Assembly (NCBI GenBank): GCA_019119575.1
Contig: DWWT01000034.1
Coordinates: 1 to 64,000 of the forward strand
Origin: Candidatus Enterocloster excrementipullorum
Lineage (GTDB): Bacteria; Bacillota; Clostridia; Lachnospirales; Lachnospiraceae
Direction: 5' to 3'
DNA length: 64,000 bases
A program made the translations under genes and the position numbers. The notes under the pieces were generated by a model. It saw only the letters and a list, made by a program, of their open reading frames with translations, had not been told where the DNA came from and made no database searches. Positions 41,391 through 49,493 of this stretch are shown here, piece by piece (position 1 is the stretch's first letter; the number at the start of each line of letters is the position of its first letter).

Positions 41391-42353
41391 TTAATAGGGG
41401 AACTTCCACATATACCGTCTCACGGTTAAGGGATGTTTCCTCGCGTCCGCAAGCAGATTATTAAATACGCCAATTACATTGTTGTAGAACAGGGGATCTA
41501 AGTATTCGGAGCACCAGCCCAGCTCGCCCATCCCATAATCCAGACCGTCAATTACCATGCAGCGGTTATTAAATTTATTGATAAAGTTCAGTGCCCGGTC
41601 ATCCAGTTCCCGCGTTCTTCCCGTAGCTTTCATCATCAAGAAGGCCGTATTTTTATCCGTTATCTCGAAGGGGCCGTGGAAATATTCGCCGGAATGGATC
41701 ACGCTGGAATTGATCCACTGCATCTCCATAAAGATGCAGATAGACTCCTGGTGTGCGCTGCCCCAGCAAGGACCGCTTCCCATAGTATAAATGACGGAAT
41801 CATCTTTAAATTCCCATGCATACTTGATGGCAAAGGGCACGATGTCCTTCTTGGCTTTCACTACAATCTCATTCAGGCTGCCCAGAGCCTTTACCATCGC
41901 ATCATAACCTGCATAGCCTTCAATCTGATGCAGCAGTTCCAGAGCCATCTTAAAACCGTAGGATGTCTTCTGATTTTCCACAATTGAGTCGTCTCCAAAC
42001 TCATAGAGAATCACATGCTGTGCGCTGTCTGCCAGAGGAGAAGGAACCTGAAACGTCAGCCCTACCGTTGCCGCTCCCTTTTCGTTCGCTGCCTGGCATG
42101 CTTTTACTGTCTCCGCGGTATCGCCTCTCTGGGATGCCAGGATAACTACTGCATTTGCTCCAATTTCCTTCGGCGTAGCATGCACAAACTCATTTGCATT
42201 GATGTAGCCCACTTTCAGCTTTTTAGCCTCGCAGCTAAGGAAATATTTTGCGGGGAAGAAACCGGAAAGAGAGCCTCCGCATCCCACAAAATAGACGGTA
42301 TCAACCGCATGCTCTTTTAAAATATTCGTTACAATTTCTCTTACCTTCTGCAT
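41391..42353 (-). CDS. SIS-domain protein, FrlB-like Amadori 6-phosphate deglycase
   Basis: A 320-residue two-SIS-domain protein. Key segments: VYFVGCGGSLSGFFPAKYFL, LASQRGDTAETV, MGSGPCWGSAHQE, and SGEYFHGPFEI with Glu223 and His226, where FrlB/FraB-type enzymes place catalytic groups. FrlB cleaves fructoselysine 6-phosphate to glucose 6-phosphate and lysine; related enzymes act on other fructosyl- or glucosyl-amino acid 6-phosphates. A GlmS-type isomerase would have a glutaminase domain, which is absent. It sits with a FrlD-like kinase gene and an amino-acid ABC system in one operon. Family and partner evidence are good; the exact amino acid is unknown. Confidence 0.88.
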   Translation of the reverse strand: MQKVREIVTNILKEHAVDTVYFVGCGGSLSGFFPAKYFLSCEAKKLKVGYINANEFVHATPKEIGANAVVILASQRGDTAETVKACQAANEKGAATVGLTFQVPSPLADSAQHVILYEFGDDSIVENQKTSYGFKMALELLHQIEGYAGYDAMVKALGSLNEIVVKAKKDIVPFAIKYAWEFKDDSVIYTMGSGPCWGSAHQESICIFMEMQWINSSVIHSGEYFHGPFEITDKNTAFLMMKATGRTRELDDRALNFINKFNNRCMVIDGLDYGMGELGWCSEYLDPLFYNNVIGVFNNLLADARKHPLTVRRYMWKFPY

Positions 42354-42400
42354 TTTTACAGTCCTTTCCGAGCCCTCGGCCCTGTGTAATCTGTTTATAC

Positions 42401-43159
42401 TTACAGCATCTTGCTGAGAAAATCCTTTGTCCTCTGATGCTGCGGATTGTTGATTACATCCTTGGGGGATCCTTCCTCCACGATATATCCCCCATCCATA
42501 AACACAACCCGGTCGCCTACTTCCCTGGCAAAACCCATCTCATGCGTTACCACCACCATGGTCATTCCCTGCTCCGCCAGCTGTCTCATAATCTGCAGGA
42601 CCTCTCCCACCATCTCCGGGTCCAGAGCCGATGTGGCCTCGTCAAAAAGGATCACTTCCGGCTCCATAGCAAGGGTTCTGGCAATAGCCACCCTCTGTTT
42701 CTGACCTCCGGAAAGCTGTGAAGGATACGCGTCAGCTTTGCTCTCCAAGCCAACCTGCTTTAAAAGATCCATGGCCTTTTTATCTGCTTCTGCCTTGGAA
42801 ACCTTTTTTACTTTCCTTGGCCCTATGGTCACATTGTCCAGAACGCTCAGATTCTCAAAAAGATTGAACAGCTGGAATACCATTCCAAATTTTTCCCGAT
42901 ATTTATCAATCTTCATGTCCCTGCTCAGGATGGATTTTCCATGAAATAAAATATCTCCCGCTGTGGGCTTTTCCAAAAGATTGAGACACCGCAGAAATGT
43001 AGATTTTCCGGAGCCGGAAGGGCCTATAACTACGACCACTTCGCCCTTGTCAATCTCCATGTCCACGCCCTTTAACACTTCCAGAGAGCCAAAATTCTTT
43101 TTCAGTCCCTTTACCTGGATAATGATTTCCTTTTTGTTTGTCTCATTAATCATGTGCAT
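42401..43159 (-). CDS. Polar amino acid ABC transporter ATP-binding protein
   Basis: 252 residues with Walker [10 protein letters not shown], signature [16 protein letters not shown], Walker [17 protein letters not shown], switch [19 protein letters not shown] and the late [25 protein letters not shown], all as in GlnQ/HisP. It overlaps the permease gene by 14 bases (ATG 43159; ATG 43153 also possible). It energises import by the permease at 43146-43799. Confidence 0.96.
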   Translation of the reverse strand: MHMINETNKKEIIIQVKGLKKNFGSLEVLKGVDMEIDKGEVVVVIGPSGSGKSTFLRCLNLLEKPTAGDILFHGKSILSRDMKIDKYREKFGMVFQLFNLFENLSVLDNVTIGPRKVKKVSKAEADKKAMDLLKQVGLESKADAYPSQLSGGQKQRVAIARTLAMEPEVILFDEATSALDPEMVGEVLQIMRQLAEQGMTMVVVTHEMGFAREVGDRVVFMDGGYIVEEGSPKDVINNPQHQRTKDFLSKML

Positions 43160-43799
43160 GCAGCCTCCTCTCCAGGATTCCCACCAGCCGCTTTAAAAGA
43201 TATGTAATGAGGAAATAAATGACAGCGGTCACAATCAGCGGCTCAAAGGCTAGGAACGTATTGGCCCGTACAGAGTTTGACGTATACGTCAGCTCATGGA
43301 GGGCGATTACCGACACAATTGAGGTTTCCTTAATCAAAAGGATGAACTCGTTGCACAGGGACGGCAGCACATTTTTAATAGCCTGGGGAATGATAATGTA
43401 CCAGTTTGCCTGAAGCTTTGACATTCCGATGCAGCGGGCCGCTTCCATCTGTCCCTTGTTTACCGCCTGCATGCCGGCTCGGGTGTGCTCTGCGATGTAG
43501 ACAGAGCTGTTTACCGTCAGAGATACTACTGCCGCCCAGAATTGGGGCAGGGAAGTTGCGATCCCATAATACACAATGAATATCTGTACCATGACCGGAA
43601 CCCCCCGAATGAAATTGATCCATCCGTCGATAATGCTGCTGATAACAGGGTAATTCTGTACTCTAAGCATCCCCATGGCCACACCGACCACCGTAGCCAG
43701 AATCAGGGTCCAGAAAGCCAGTTCCAGAGTTACCTTCAGCCCATCTGCATAAAGGAACCAATATTCCTTTAAAAATGTAAAATTAAGTCCAAAAATCAT
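43146..43799 (-). CDS. Polar amino acid ABC transporter permease
   Basis: 217 residues from ATG 43799 ([20 protein letters not shown]) with AGAGGTG upstream; the frame extends to 43856 without support. Several membrane segments and the HisM/GlnP motif [46 protein letters not shown], which contacts the ATPase. Only one permease gene is present, so it probably works as a homodimer. It lies between the YjbQ gene (46 bases upstream) and the ATPase gene. Confidence 0.96.
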   Translation of the reverse strand: MIFGLNFTFLKEYWFLYADGLKVTLELAFWTLILATVVGVAMGMLRVQNYPVISSIIDGWINFIRGVPVMVQIFIVYYGIATSLPQFWAAVVSLTVNSSVYIAEHTRAGMQAVNKGQMEAARCIGMSKLQANWYIIIPQAIKNVLPSLCNEFILLIKETSIVSVIALHELTYTSNSVRANTFLAFEPLIVTAVIYFLITYLLKRLVGILERRLHAHD

Positions 43800-43845
43800 T
43801 TGTTTCACCTCTAAGCGCACCTTGAACGGCTTTCCAAAATAAATC

Positions 43846-44274
43846 CTACTCGCCAATCACTTCAATAAAATACTTGCGGATCTGAAGGCCATCCATCTCT
43901 ACAAAATAGATATTCTGCTCCCGGCCGGACATCAGTTTCCCGTCAATAACCGGGAAGATACAGTGGTTTCCGGCCAGCATAGATTTCAGATGGCCCGGCG
44001 CATTTCCGGAGCAGGTGCCATACGTGGGAAGCATATGGGTATGTACATAGGGATAATCATGGGGAACCAGGCGTTCCAGCTCCATTTCTATATCCTTCTC
44101 CACACAGGGCAGCGCCTCGTTGATCATAATTCCTGTAGTGGTATGCTTTGTAATCACCGCCACCATTCCGTTCTTAATCCCGCTCTCCTCTACGGCCTTC
44201 TTTACCTCGTCCGTAATTTTTATCATTTCAAATTCCTTGTGGCTTTCTACTTGATTCTCTATCAGCTTAACCAT
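43846..44274 (-). CDS. YjbQ family protein (UPF0047)
   Basis: A 142-residue YjbQ-type protein, full family length. Conserved blocks are ITKHTTTGIMINEA, PYVHTHMLPTYGTCSGNAPGHLKSMLAGNHCIFPVIDGKLMSGREQNIYFVEMDG. The HTTTG and NAPGHLKSML/GTWQ-like segments hold the presumed metal and substrate residues. Members have been linked to thiamine phosphate synthesis in some assays; that role is doubtful here. Its place in an Amadori-type operon, one base after the amidohydrolase gene, is unusual and hints at a role in the same pathway. Confidence 0.9.
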   Translation of the reverse strand: MVKLIENQVESHKEFEMIKITDEVKKAVEESGIKNGMVAVITKHTTTGIMINEALPCVEKDIEMELERLVPHDYPYVHTHMLPTYGTCSGNAPGHLKSMLAGNHCIFPVIDGKLMSGREQNIYFVEMDGLQIRKYFIEVIGE

Positions 44275-44276
44275 GG

Positions 44277-45128
44277 CTATTCCTCCAATCCTAAAAACCG
44301 AACTGCATTTCCTCCCAGAATGGCCTCCATTACATCATCACGGAGCGGAAGATTCTTAATTCCTTCCAGGCTTCTCACATGGCGGAATCTGGGGTTGTTG
44401 GACCCAAACATTACCTTGTCCTGAAAACAATTCTGAAGCCAGTTCAGATTCATGTTCACGGAAAACAAATGAGAATACCAATTCTTGGGCGAATCCATAT
44501 AGACCATGGATGTATCCGCATACACATTGGGATATTTCATCAGCATCATGATGGTTTCCTCCCACCAAGGCCATCCCATATGAGCCAGGCAGAAGCGAAG
44601 GGACGGATATTTTTCTGCCACATCTTCAAAGCGGATGGGTTCCGAATACTTGGCCGGGGTGTTTGGCTCCCAACTGTATCCTGCATGGAACATGATGGGT
44701 TTGTTTTTTTCGTTGCATATCTGATAGAGAACATCTAAGCAGGGATCATCCGGATACATATGGAGGCGGGAAAGATTCAGCTTCAGCCCCATAAGCCCCA
44801 GTTCATCAAAAGCCCTAAGCAGCTCCTCCTTTGCCTCCGCCTTCCTGGGATCCACGCTGGCAAACCCGATAAAATGCTCCGGGCTCTTATCTACAATTTT
44901 TGCCATCTCGTCGTTGCTCACAATCGGACGCCCGGACTCTGCAGAATAGTCCTCCGGTAAGAGAACCACTTTATCAATCTGCGCATCTGCCAGCAGCGTC
45001 ATCTCAAAGTCAACAGGGTTGATTCCTGATTTGAACACTCCAAACTCCTGCTTGCGGAAATTTAAGTCTTCCGGATTTTCGTTAATCACATCAAATAACA
45101 AGGGATGTGCATGAACGTCAATTATCAT
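44277..45128 (-). CDS. Amidohydrolase_2 family TIM-barrel hydrolase
   Basis: 283 residues. The metal-binding HxH pair is at the start (MIIDVHAHPLLFDVI), a later His is in IMFHAGYSWEP, another in CLAHMGWPWWEE, and the C-terminal Asn-Asn/Arg segment FGSNNPRFRHVR replaces the common Asp-containing FGSDYP motif. Members include decarboxylases and hydrolases of cyclic or conjugated acids. Here it is between the kinase gene (57 bases upstream) and the YjbQ gene (2 bases downstream), so it may trim the imported conjugate or a side product. The FGSNN change removes the usual metal-site Asp, so activity may differ. Confidence 0.87.
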   Translation of the reverse strand: MIIDVHAHPLLFDVINENPEDLNFRKQEFGVFKSGINPVDFEMTLLADAQIDKVVLLPEDYSAESGRPIVSNDEMAKIVDKSPEHFIGFASVDPRKAEAKEELLRAFDELGLMGLKLNLSRLHMYPDDPCLDVLYQICNEKNKPIMFHAGYSWEPNTPAKYSEPIRFEDVAEKYPSLRFCLAHMGWPWWEETIMMLMKYPNVYADTSMVYMDSPKNWYSHLFSVNMNLNWLQNCFQDKVMFGSNNPRFRHVRSLEGIKNLPLRDDVMEAILGGNAVRFLGLEE

Positions 45129-45185
45129 ATTGATTTACGCTCCTTTTTATAATTTTTACTGCCTGCAAGCGGCAGCTGCCTTTGT

Positions 45186-46007
45186 TTACAGATAAGGGTC
45201 AAATATGGAAATAACTTTGGACGCTCGTTCCGCTCCGCTCTGCATACATTCTGCCACCGGTCTTCCGTCAATAAGAGCAGAAATAAATCCCGCAAAATAC
45301 GAATCTCCGGCTCCTACCGTATTGACCACCTCTTTCACCGGTACGATATCTCCCCTATAAAAGCGGGAGCCGTCATAGGCAAGGGAACCATTTTTCCCAA
45401 AGGTAGCTATCATAAGCTTTACCCCCATGGAACAGGCATAACGGAGAAATTCTTTCCCCTCCTCCAAATCAGCTTCAAAGGAAATAAGCCCGCAATCAAT
45501 ATTGGAAAGCACCTCTTTTATATCCGGATGTCTCCGCTGATTGCTGAGGTCGAAGAATATCTTCATCTCCCCCAAAGCCGGCTTCATCTTTTTCCGAATA
45601 TCTCCCAAACGGTGTATCAGCCTTCCGGTAAAATCGGAATGCATCATATCGTGGGACGCAATAAAGTCAATGGCTTCCTCCGAGAATTCATACCCTTCCA
45701 TAATCCCCCGAACCGGCTCTCCGTGATGCCTGTCCTTGTCCACCAGATACAGCGGAACTTTCGGCGTCTCACCTCCCGGAATGATTTCCAGATGACTGCA
45801 GTCAATCCCTCTCGTCCGAAAAGCTTCCAGAGACTTCTTCCCGTACATGTCATCCGAAACGGCCGAGATAACAGAAGCCTCCATATCCTTCCGCATATCC
45901 AGAAGGTTGAACAGGACATCCACCCCATTTCCCGTCACATACCATCGATTATCAAAATCAGGGTAGTAATCAATACAGACATACCCTGCCGCCGCAAACT
46001 TGACCAC
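45186..46007 (-). CDS. PfkB family kinase, FrlD-like
   Basis: 273 residues. The N-terminus, AAGYVCIDYYPDFDNRWYVTGNGVDVLFN, matches the CVDIYP...GGNAVNVA start of fructoselysine 6-kinase (FrlD); VSDDMYGKKSLEAFRTRGIDCSHL and HHGEPVRGIMEGYEFSEEAIDF also fit it. The PfkB ATP-site motif is VNTVGAGDSYFAGFISALI. FrlD phosphorylates the imported fructosyl-amino acid at C6, giving the substrate of the FrlB-like enzyme encoded later in the operon. First enzyme gene after the regulator. Identity as kinase is firm; substrate is inferred from resemblance and context. Confidence 0.9.
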   Translation of the reverse strand: MVKFAAAGYVCIDYYPDFDNRWYVTGNGVDVLFNLLDMRKDMEASVISAVSDDMYGKKSLEAFRTRGIDCSHLEIIPGGETPKVPLYLVDKDRHHGEPVRGIMEGYEFSEEAIDFIASHDMMHSDFTGRLIHRLGDIRKKMKPALGEMKIFFDLSNQRRHPDIKEVLSNIDCGLISFEADLEEGKEFLRYACSMGVKLMIATFGKNGSLAYDGSRFYRGDIVPVKEVVNTVGAGDSYFAGFISALIDGRPVAECMQSGAERASKVISIFDPYL

Positions 46008-46198
46008 TGTATCTGCTCCCTTCTATGACATGTATTTGCTTTAAGACGTCTACTGTTGTCTTATTATGTTATGTATATGTTATATTCTATTTTCACTCAT
46101 TTGTCAATATGATTTGTTTATTTTTTGTTTTTTTAATGAGTGTATATTTTTTTAATTATATACTTTATCCAAACACAGGCTGCAAAACATTATTGAAA

Positions 46199-46246
46199 GA
46201 AGAAAGCTGCGAAAAAATGATTTCTCATTTTTTCACAGCCCCTTTT
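46199..46246 (-). terminator. Hairpin in the spacer between the regulator and kinase genes
   Basis: GCTGCGAAAAAATGA (46206-46220) and TCATTTTTTCACAGC (46225-46239) form a long stem with a TTTC loop and one mismatch. On the minus strand TTTCTTCTTTC follows; on the plus strand CCCCTTTT. It would end the GntR transcript. The rest of 46008-46292 is AT-rich, without a gene, and should hold the operon promoter. Confidence 0.7.
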
Positions 46247-46292
46247 ATTCGGCGCGAATGCCCCTTTATTCTCTTTTCCACTCCAGCATTAC

Positions 46293-47003
46293 TTAACTTA
46301 TAATTGTCAGTTTATACCGTTGTGGATTAATGATTTGCGTACCCGAATGAATCACTTCTCCCGCCTCGTCAAGCGCTTCCCCGCTCAGCAGCAAAAGCAC
46401 TTCTCCCTGCTTCATCCCCAGGCATTCCACTTCTTTTTGACCCGCGTACCCTACTTCTACAGTTTTCACCGCATGCACAGGTATATCTCCATGGCTGCGG
46501 AGAATCGCATATACCGATTTTGTCAAATCCTCTTGAAGCAAATATGAAAAGCGAGATGAAAAATAAAGAATTTCAATCATAACCGGAATCCCGTCGCACC
46601 CACGAATCCGAGAGAGCTTAATCACCCGTTCTCCTTCTTGAATTTTAAGATGCCGGCTAAGTTCCATCCCTGCTGTAACCCATTCTACACCCATAATCTC
46701 CGCAGAAGCTACCTTTCCGTCATTCGCACAGACTTCTGTAAATCCCATCCCCCTTCCATCATCAATACGGTTCAATTTCCGAGGAGCGACAAAGGTTCCC
46801 AACCCTTGATGCTTAATAACATACCCTTCCTCGGCAAGGATTTCCATTGCTTTTCTCAAGGTTATCCGGCTAACGGAATATTCCTGACTGAGCTCCATCT
46901 CAGAAGGCAATTTTTCATTTTCTTTAAGGATTCCTTCCTTTATCTGTGTTTTTAAATCCTCCACTAGTTTTTGGTACAATGGTAAAATTGGCTGACTCTT
47001 CAT
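46293..47003 (-). CDS. GntR/UTRA family regulator of the Amadori operon
   Basis: 236 residues from ATG 47003 with AAAGGAG upstream; the frame extends to 47060. An N-terminal GntR winged helix (LPLYQKLVEDLKTQIKEGILKENEKLPSEMELSQEYSVSRITLRKAMEILAEEGYVIKHQGLGTFVAP) is followed by a UTRA effector domain (LSRHLKIQEGERVIKLSRIRGCDGIPVMIEILYF...VYAILRSHGDIPVHAVKTVEVG). UTRA regulators bind sugar phosphates or similar; FrlR of the fructoselysine operon is of this type. It lies upstream of the operon, same strand, and should repress it. Confidence 0.93.
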   Translation of the reverse strand: MKSQPILPLYQKLVEDLKTQIKEGILKENEKLPSEMELSQEYSVSRITLRKAMEILAEEGYVIKHQGLGTFVAPRKLNRIDDGRGMGFTEVCANDGKVASAEIMGVEWVTAGMELSRHLKIQEGERVIKLSRIRGCDGIPVMIEILYFSSRFSYLLQEDLTKSVYAILRSHGDIPVHAVKTVEVGYAGQKEVECLGMKQGEVLLLLSGEALDEAGEVIHSGTQIINPQRYKLTIIS

Positions 47004-47121
47004 AGCTCTCCTTTCAACAGCCCCATCTGTTGATTGGCCGATAATACAATTACAATACAATTATCTTAACATTTTTCCACTCTTTAGACAAGCGCATTTG
47101 ATCAGTACCTTGAACAGGCAT

Positions 47122-47177
47122 AAAAAAGCCGCAAAATGGCGCAGGCCTTCACTGCCTTACGCCACTCTGCAGCTTTT
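47122..47177 (-). terminator. Terminator after ppk
   Basis: Minus strand: AAAAGCTGCAGAGTGGCGTAA and the imperfect complement TGCGCCATTTTGCGGCTTTTTT form a long stem, followed by TTTTTTATG. It ends the ppx-ppk unit. Confidence 0.75.
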
Positions 47178-47200
47178 AATCCATTTATTCCGTTATCCTT

Positions 47201-49492
47201 TTACAAACTGCTGCTCTCAATCGGCTTAAACACCCGCGTCACCGTCAGGTCGTCTGTCTGCCGGGAAGCCTCGGCCATGCGCACAGCTTCCTCGCAGAAC
47301 TGCTCCTGGGAGTTGACCAGCACCTTGCCGCGCTTGTCCTCCTTCTCGTACGTACCGTCGGGCTGAAGCATGTGAGCCTTTACATTGTCCTCCAGCTCCA
47401 CCTCCAGGATGTGGACAACCTGCTTCTTGAGCTCCGGATCCTCCACCGGGAAGGTGATCTCCACTCTCCGGTCCAGATTCCTCGGCATCCAGTCCGCGCT
47501 TCCCATGTACACCTCCGGGCTTCCGTCATTATAGAAATAGAAGATGCGGCTGTGCTCCAGGAAGTTCCCCACAATGGAGCGGACGGAAATATTCTCGCTC
47601 AGGCCCGCAACCCCCGCTTTCAGGCAGCAGATTCCCCGGATCACCAGCTCAATTTTTACGCCCGCATACGATGCCTCATACAGGGCTGTAATGACCTCCT
47701 TGTCGCAGAGAGAGTTCATTTTCGCCATGATGTGAGCCGGCCGGCCCTTCCGCGCGTTTTCCGTCTCCCGGCGGATCATCCGCAGGAATCTGCCGCGAAG
47801 CCACAAAGGCGCTACGATCAGCTTATTCCAGGAAAGAGGTTCTGAATATCCGGAAAGCATATTAAATACCGCCGTGGCATCCTCCCCAATCTGGGGATCG
47901 CAGGTCAGAATTCCGCAGTCCGTGTACTGCTTGGCTGTAGAATCATTGTAATTTCCCGTTCCCAGGTGAACATACCGGCGGATTCCGTCCTCTTCCATGC
48001 GCACGACCAGCGTGATCTTGCTGTGGGTTTTGAGTCCTACCAGACCGTAAATCACGTGACAGCCCGCTTTTTCAAGCATCTTGGCCCAGTTGATATTGTT
48101 CTCCTCGTCAAAGCGCGCCTTGAGTTCCACGAGGACGGAAACCTGCTTTCCGTTGTCTGCCGCCTCGGCCAGAGCCGCGATAATGGGCGAATTGCCGCTG
48201 ACCCGGTACAGGGTCTGCTTAATTGCCAGAACCTCCGGATCCCTGGCCGCGCTGCGCACAAAGTTCACGACCGGGTCAAAGCTCTGATACGGATGATGAA
48301 GGAGAATATCGCCCTTCCGGATATTTGTAAAAATGTCGTCCTCATTCATCAGCGCCGGTATGGGCTGCGGCTTATGAGGCACGGTTTTGAAATTTTCAAA
48401 TCCGGGCAGACCATACATCTTCATGAGAAAGGTCAGATCCAGAGGACCGTTTATATTAAAAATATCCTGGCTGCTGATGGACAGCTCCTTCTTCAAAATC
48501 TTTAAAAGCCGCTTGTCCACATTGGACTCGATTTCCAGCCGGATCGCCTCGCCCCACTGCCGCTTCTTTAACTGCTTCTGAATCTCTTCCAGAAGGTCTA
48601 CGGCCTCCTCCTCGTCAATCGTCAGATCCGCGTTGCGCATGATGCGGAACGGGTGGGACGCTACAATGTCATAATTCAGGAAAAGGGACGGCATGTTCCT
48701 CTCGATGATCTCTTCCAGGAGGATCACTACCCTGCGCTCCCTGCCGTCCTCATCTGTCTCCCTGGGAAGCTCCACAATCCTGGGGATCACAGAGGGAACC
48801 TGCACCATGGCGAATTCCAGTTCCTCGTCCTTGCCCGCCTTCTTTTTTAACAGCGCCGCAATATTTAATGTTTTGTTGCGGATCAGCGGAAAGGGGCGCG
48901 AAGAGTCAAATGCCATGGGGGTAAGCACCGGATAGACATTCTGCTGAAAATACGCATCCGCAAATTCTGCCTCCTGCTCCGTCAGATCCTCATGGGCCAG
49001 GATAATCCGCAGTCCGTTCAGGCGCAGGGCGGGCACCAGAGACCGGTTGTAGGTGGAATACTGCATATCCACCAGATCATGGGTCTTCACGCTGATCTGA
49101 TCCAGCTGCTCCTGGGGCGTCAGGCCCGCGATATCCGGCTTGGTATATTTTGCGTGAACCATATCCTTCAAGGAAGCAACCCGAACCATATAAAATTCAT
49201 CCAGGTTGGAAGCCGTAATACTCAAAAATTTCAGCCGCTCAAAGAGGGGGATCGACTTGTCTCTGGCCTCGCTGAGCACCCGGTAATTGAACTCCAGCCA
49301 GCTCAGCTCCCGATTCACGTAATTGGACGGATTCGCGGCAAAATCCGGGCACTGCCGCTCCTGGCTTTTTTCCGCCTTTGCTGCCGGATTTTTGGCTGCT
49401 TGGTTTTTGGCTGCCGGGTTTTTATCTGCTTTTGCCGCTGCCCCCTTCTCCGTCAAAGCTTTTGCCGCCGGGCTTTTCGCTGTCTCTGCCAT
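47201..49492 (-). CDS. ppk1: Polyphosphate kinase 1
   Basis: 763 residues from ATG 49492 (GAGGAG eight bases upstream). It makes polyphosphate from ATP. Conserved parts: N-domain NYVNRELSWLEFNYRVL (about 50), head domain, catalytic His in VHLGTGNYNDSTAKQYTD, the second HKD-like part SRIFYFYNDGSPEVYMGSADWMPRNLDRRVE. The N-terminus carries an extra Ala/Lys/Pro tail (residues 1-45) with short repeats NPAAKNQAAKNPAAK. Its start is one base past the stop of the ppx gene, so the two are coupled. Confidence 0.97.
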   Translation of the reverse strand: MAETAKSPAAKALTEKGAAAKADKNPAAKNQAAKNPAAKAEKSQERQCPDFAANPSNYVNRELSWLEFNYRVLSEARDKSIPLFERLKFLSITASNLDEFYMVRVASLKDMVHAKYTKPDIAGLTPQEQLDQISVKTHDLVDMQYSTYNRSLVPALRLNGLRIILAHEDLTEQEAEFADAYFQQNVYPVLTPMAFDSSRPFPLIRNKTLNIAALLKKKAGKDEELEFAMVQVPSVIPRIVELPRETDEDGRERRVVILLEEIIERNMPSLFLNYDIVASHPFRIMRNADLTIDEEEAVDLLEEIQKQLKKRQWGEAIRLEIESNVDKRLLKILKKELSISSQDIFNINGPLDLTFLMKMYGLPGFENFKTVPHKPQPIPALMNEDDIFTNIRKGDILLHHPYQSFDPVVNFVRSAARDPEVLAIKQTLYRVSGNSPIIAALAEAADNGKQVSVLVELKARFDEENNINWAKMLEKAGCHVIYGLVGLKTHSKITLVVRMEEDGIRRYVHLGTGNYNDSTAKQYTDCGILTCDPQIGEDATAVFNMLSGYSEPLSWNKLIVAPLWLRGRFLRMIRRETENARKGRPAHIMAKMNSLCDKEVITALYEASYAGVKIELVIRGICCLKAGVAGLSENISVRSIVGNFLEHSRIFYFYNDGSPEVYMGSADWMPRNLDRRVEITFPVEDPELKKQVVHILEVELEDNVKAHMLQPDGTYEKEDKRGKVLVNSQEQFCEEAVRMAEASRQTDDLTVTRVFKPIESSSL
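49378..49430. repeat. 15-bp imperfect tandem repeat in ppk
   Basis: Three units of the form TTTTTGGCTGCCGGG/TTTTTGGCTGCTTGG (plus strand), about 49385-49430, encode the PAAKN-QAAKN-PAAKA residues of the Ppk N-terminal tail. Unit number could vary by slippage. Confidence 0.6.
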
Positions 49493-49493
49493 A

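Noticed and set aside
43846-44274. Calling the YjbQ protein a thiamine phosphate synthase
   Set aside because: No thiamine genes nearby, and the assignment rests on weak activity of relatives; context points elsewhere.
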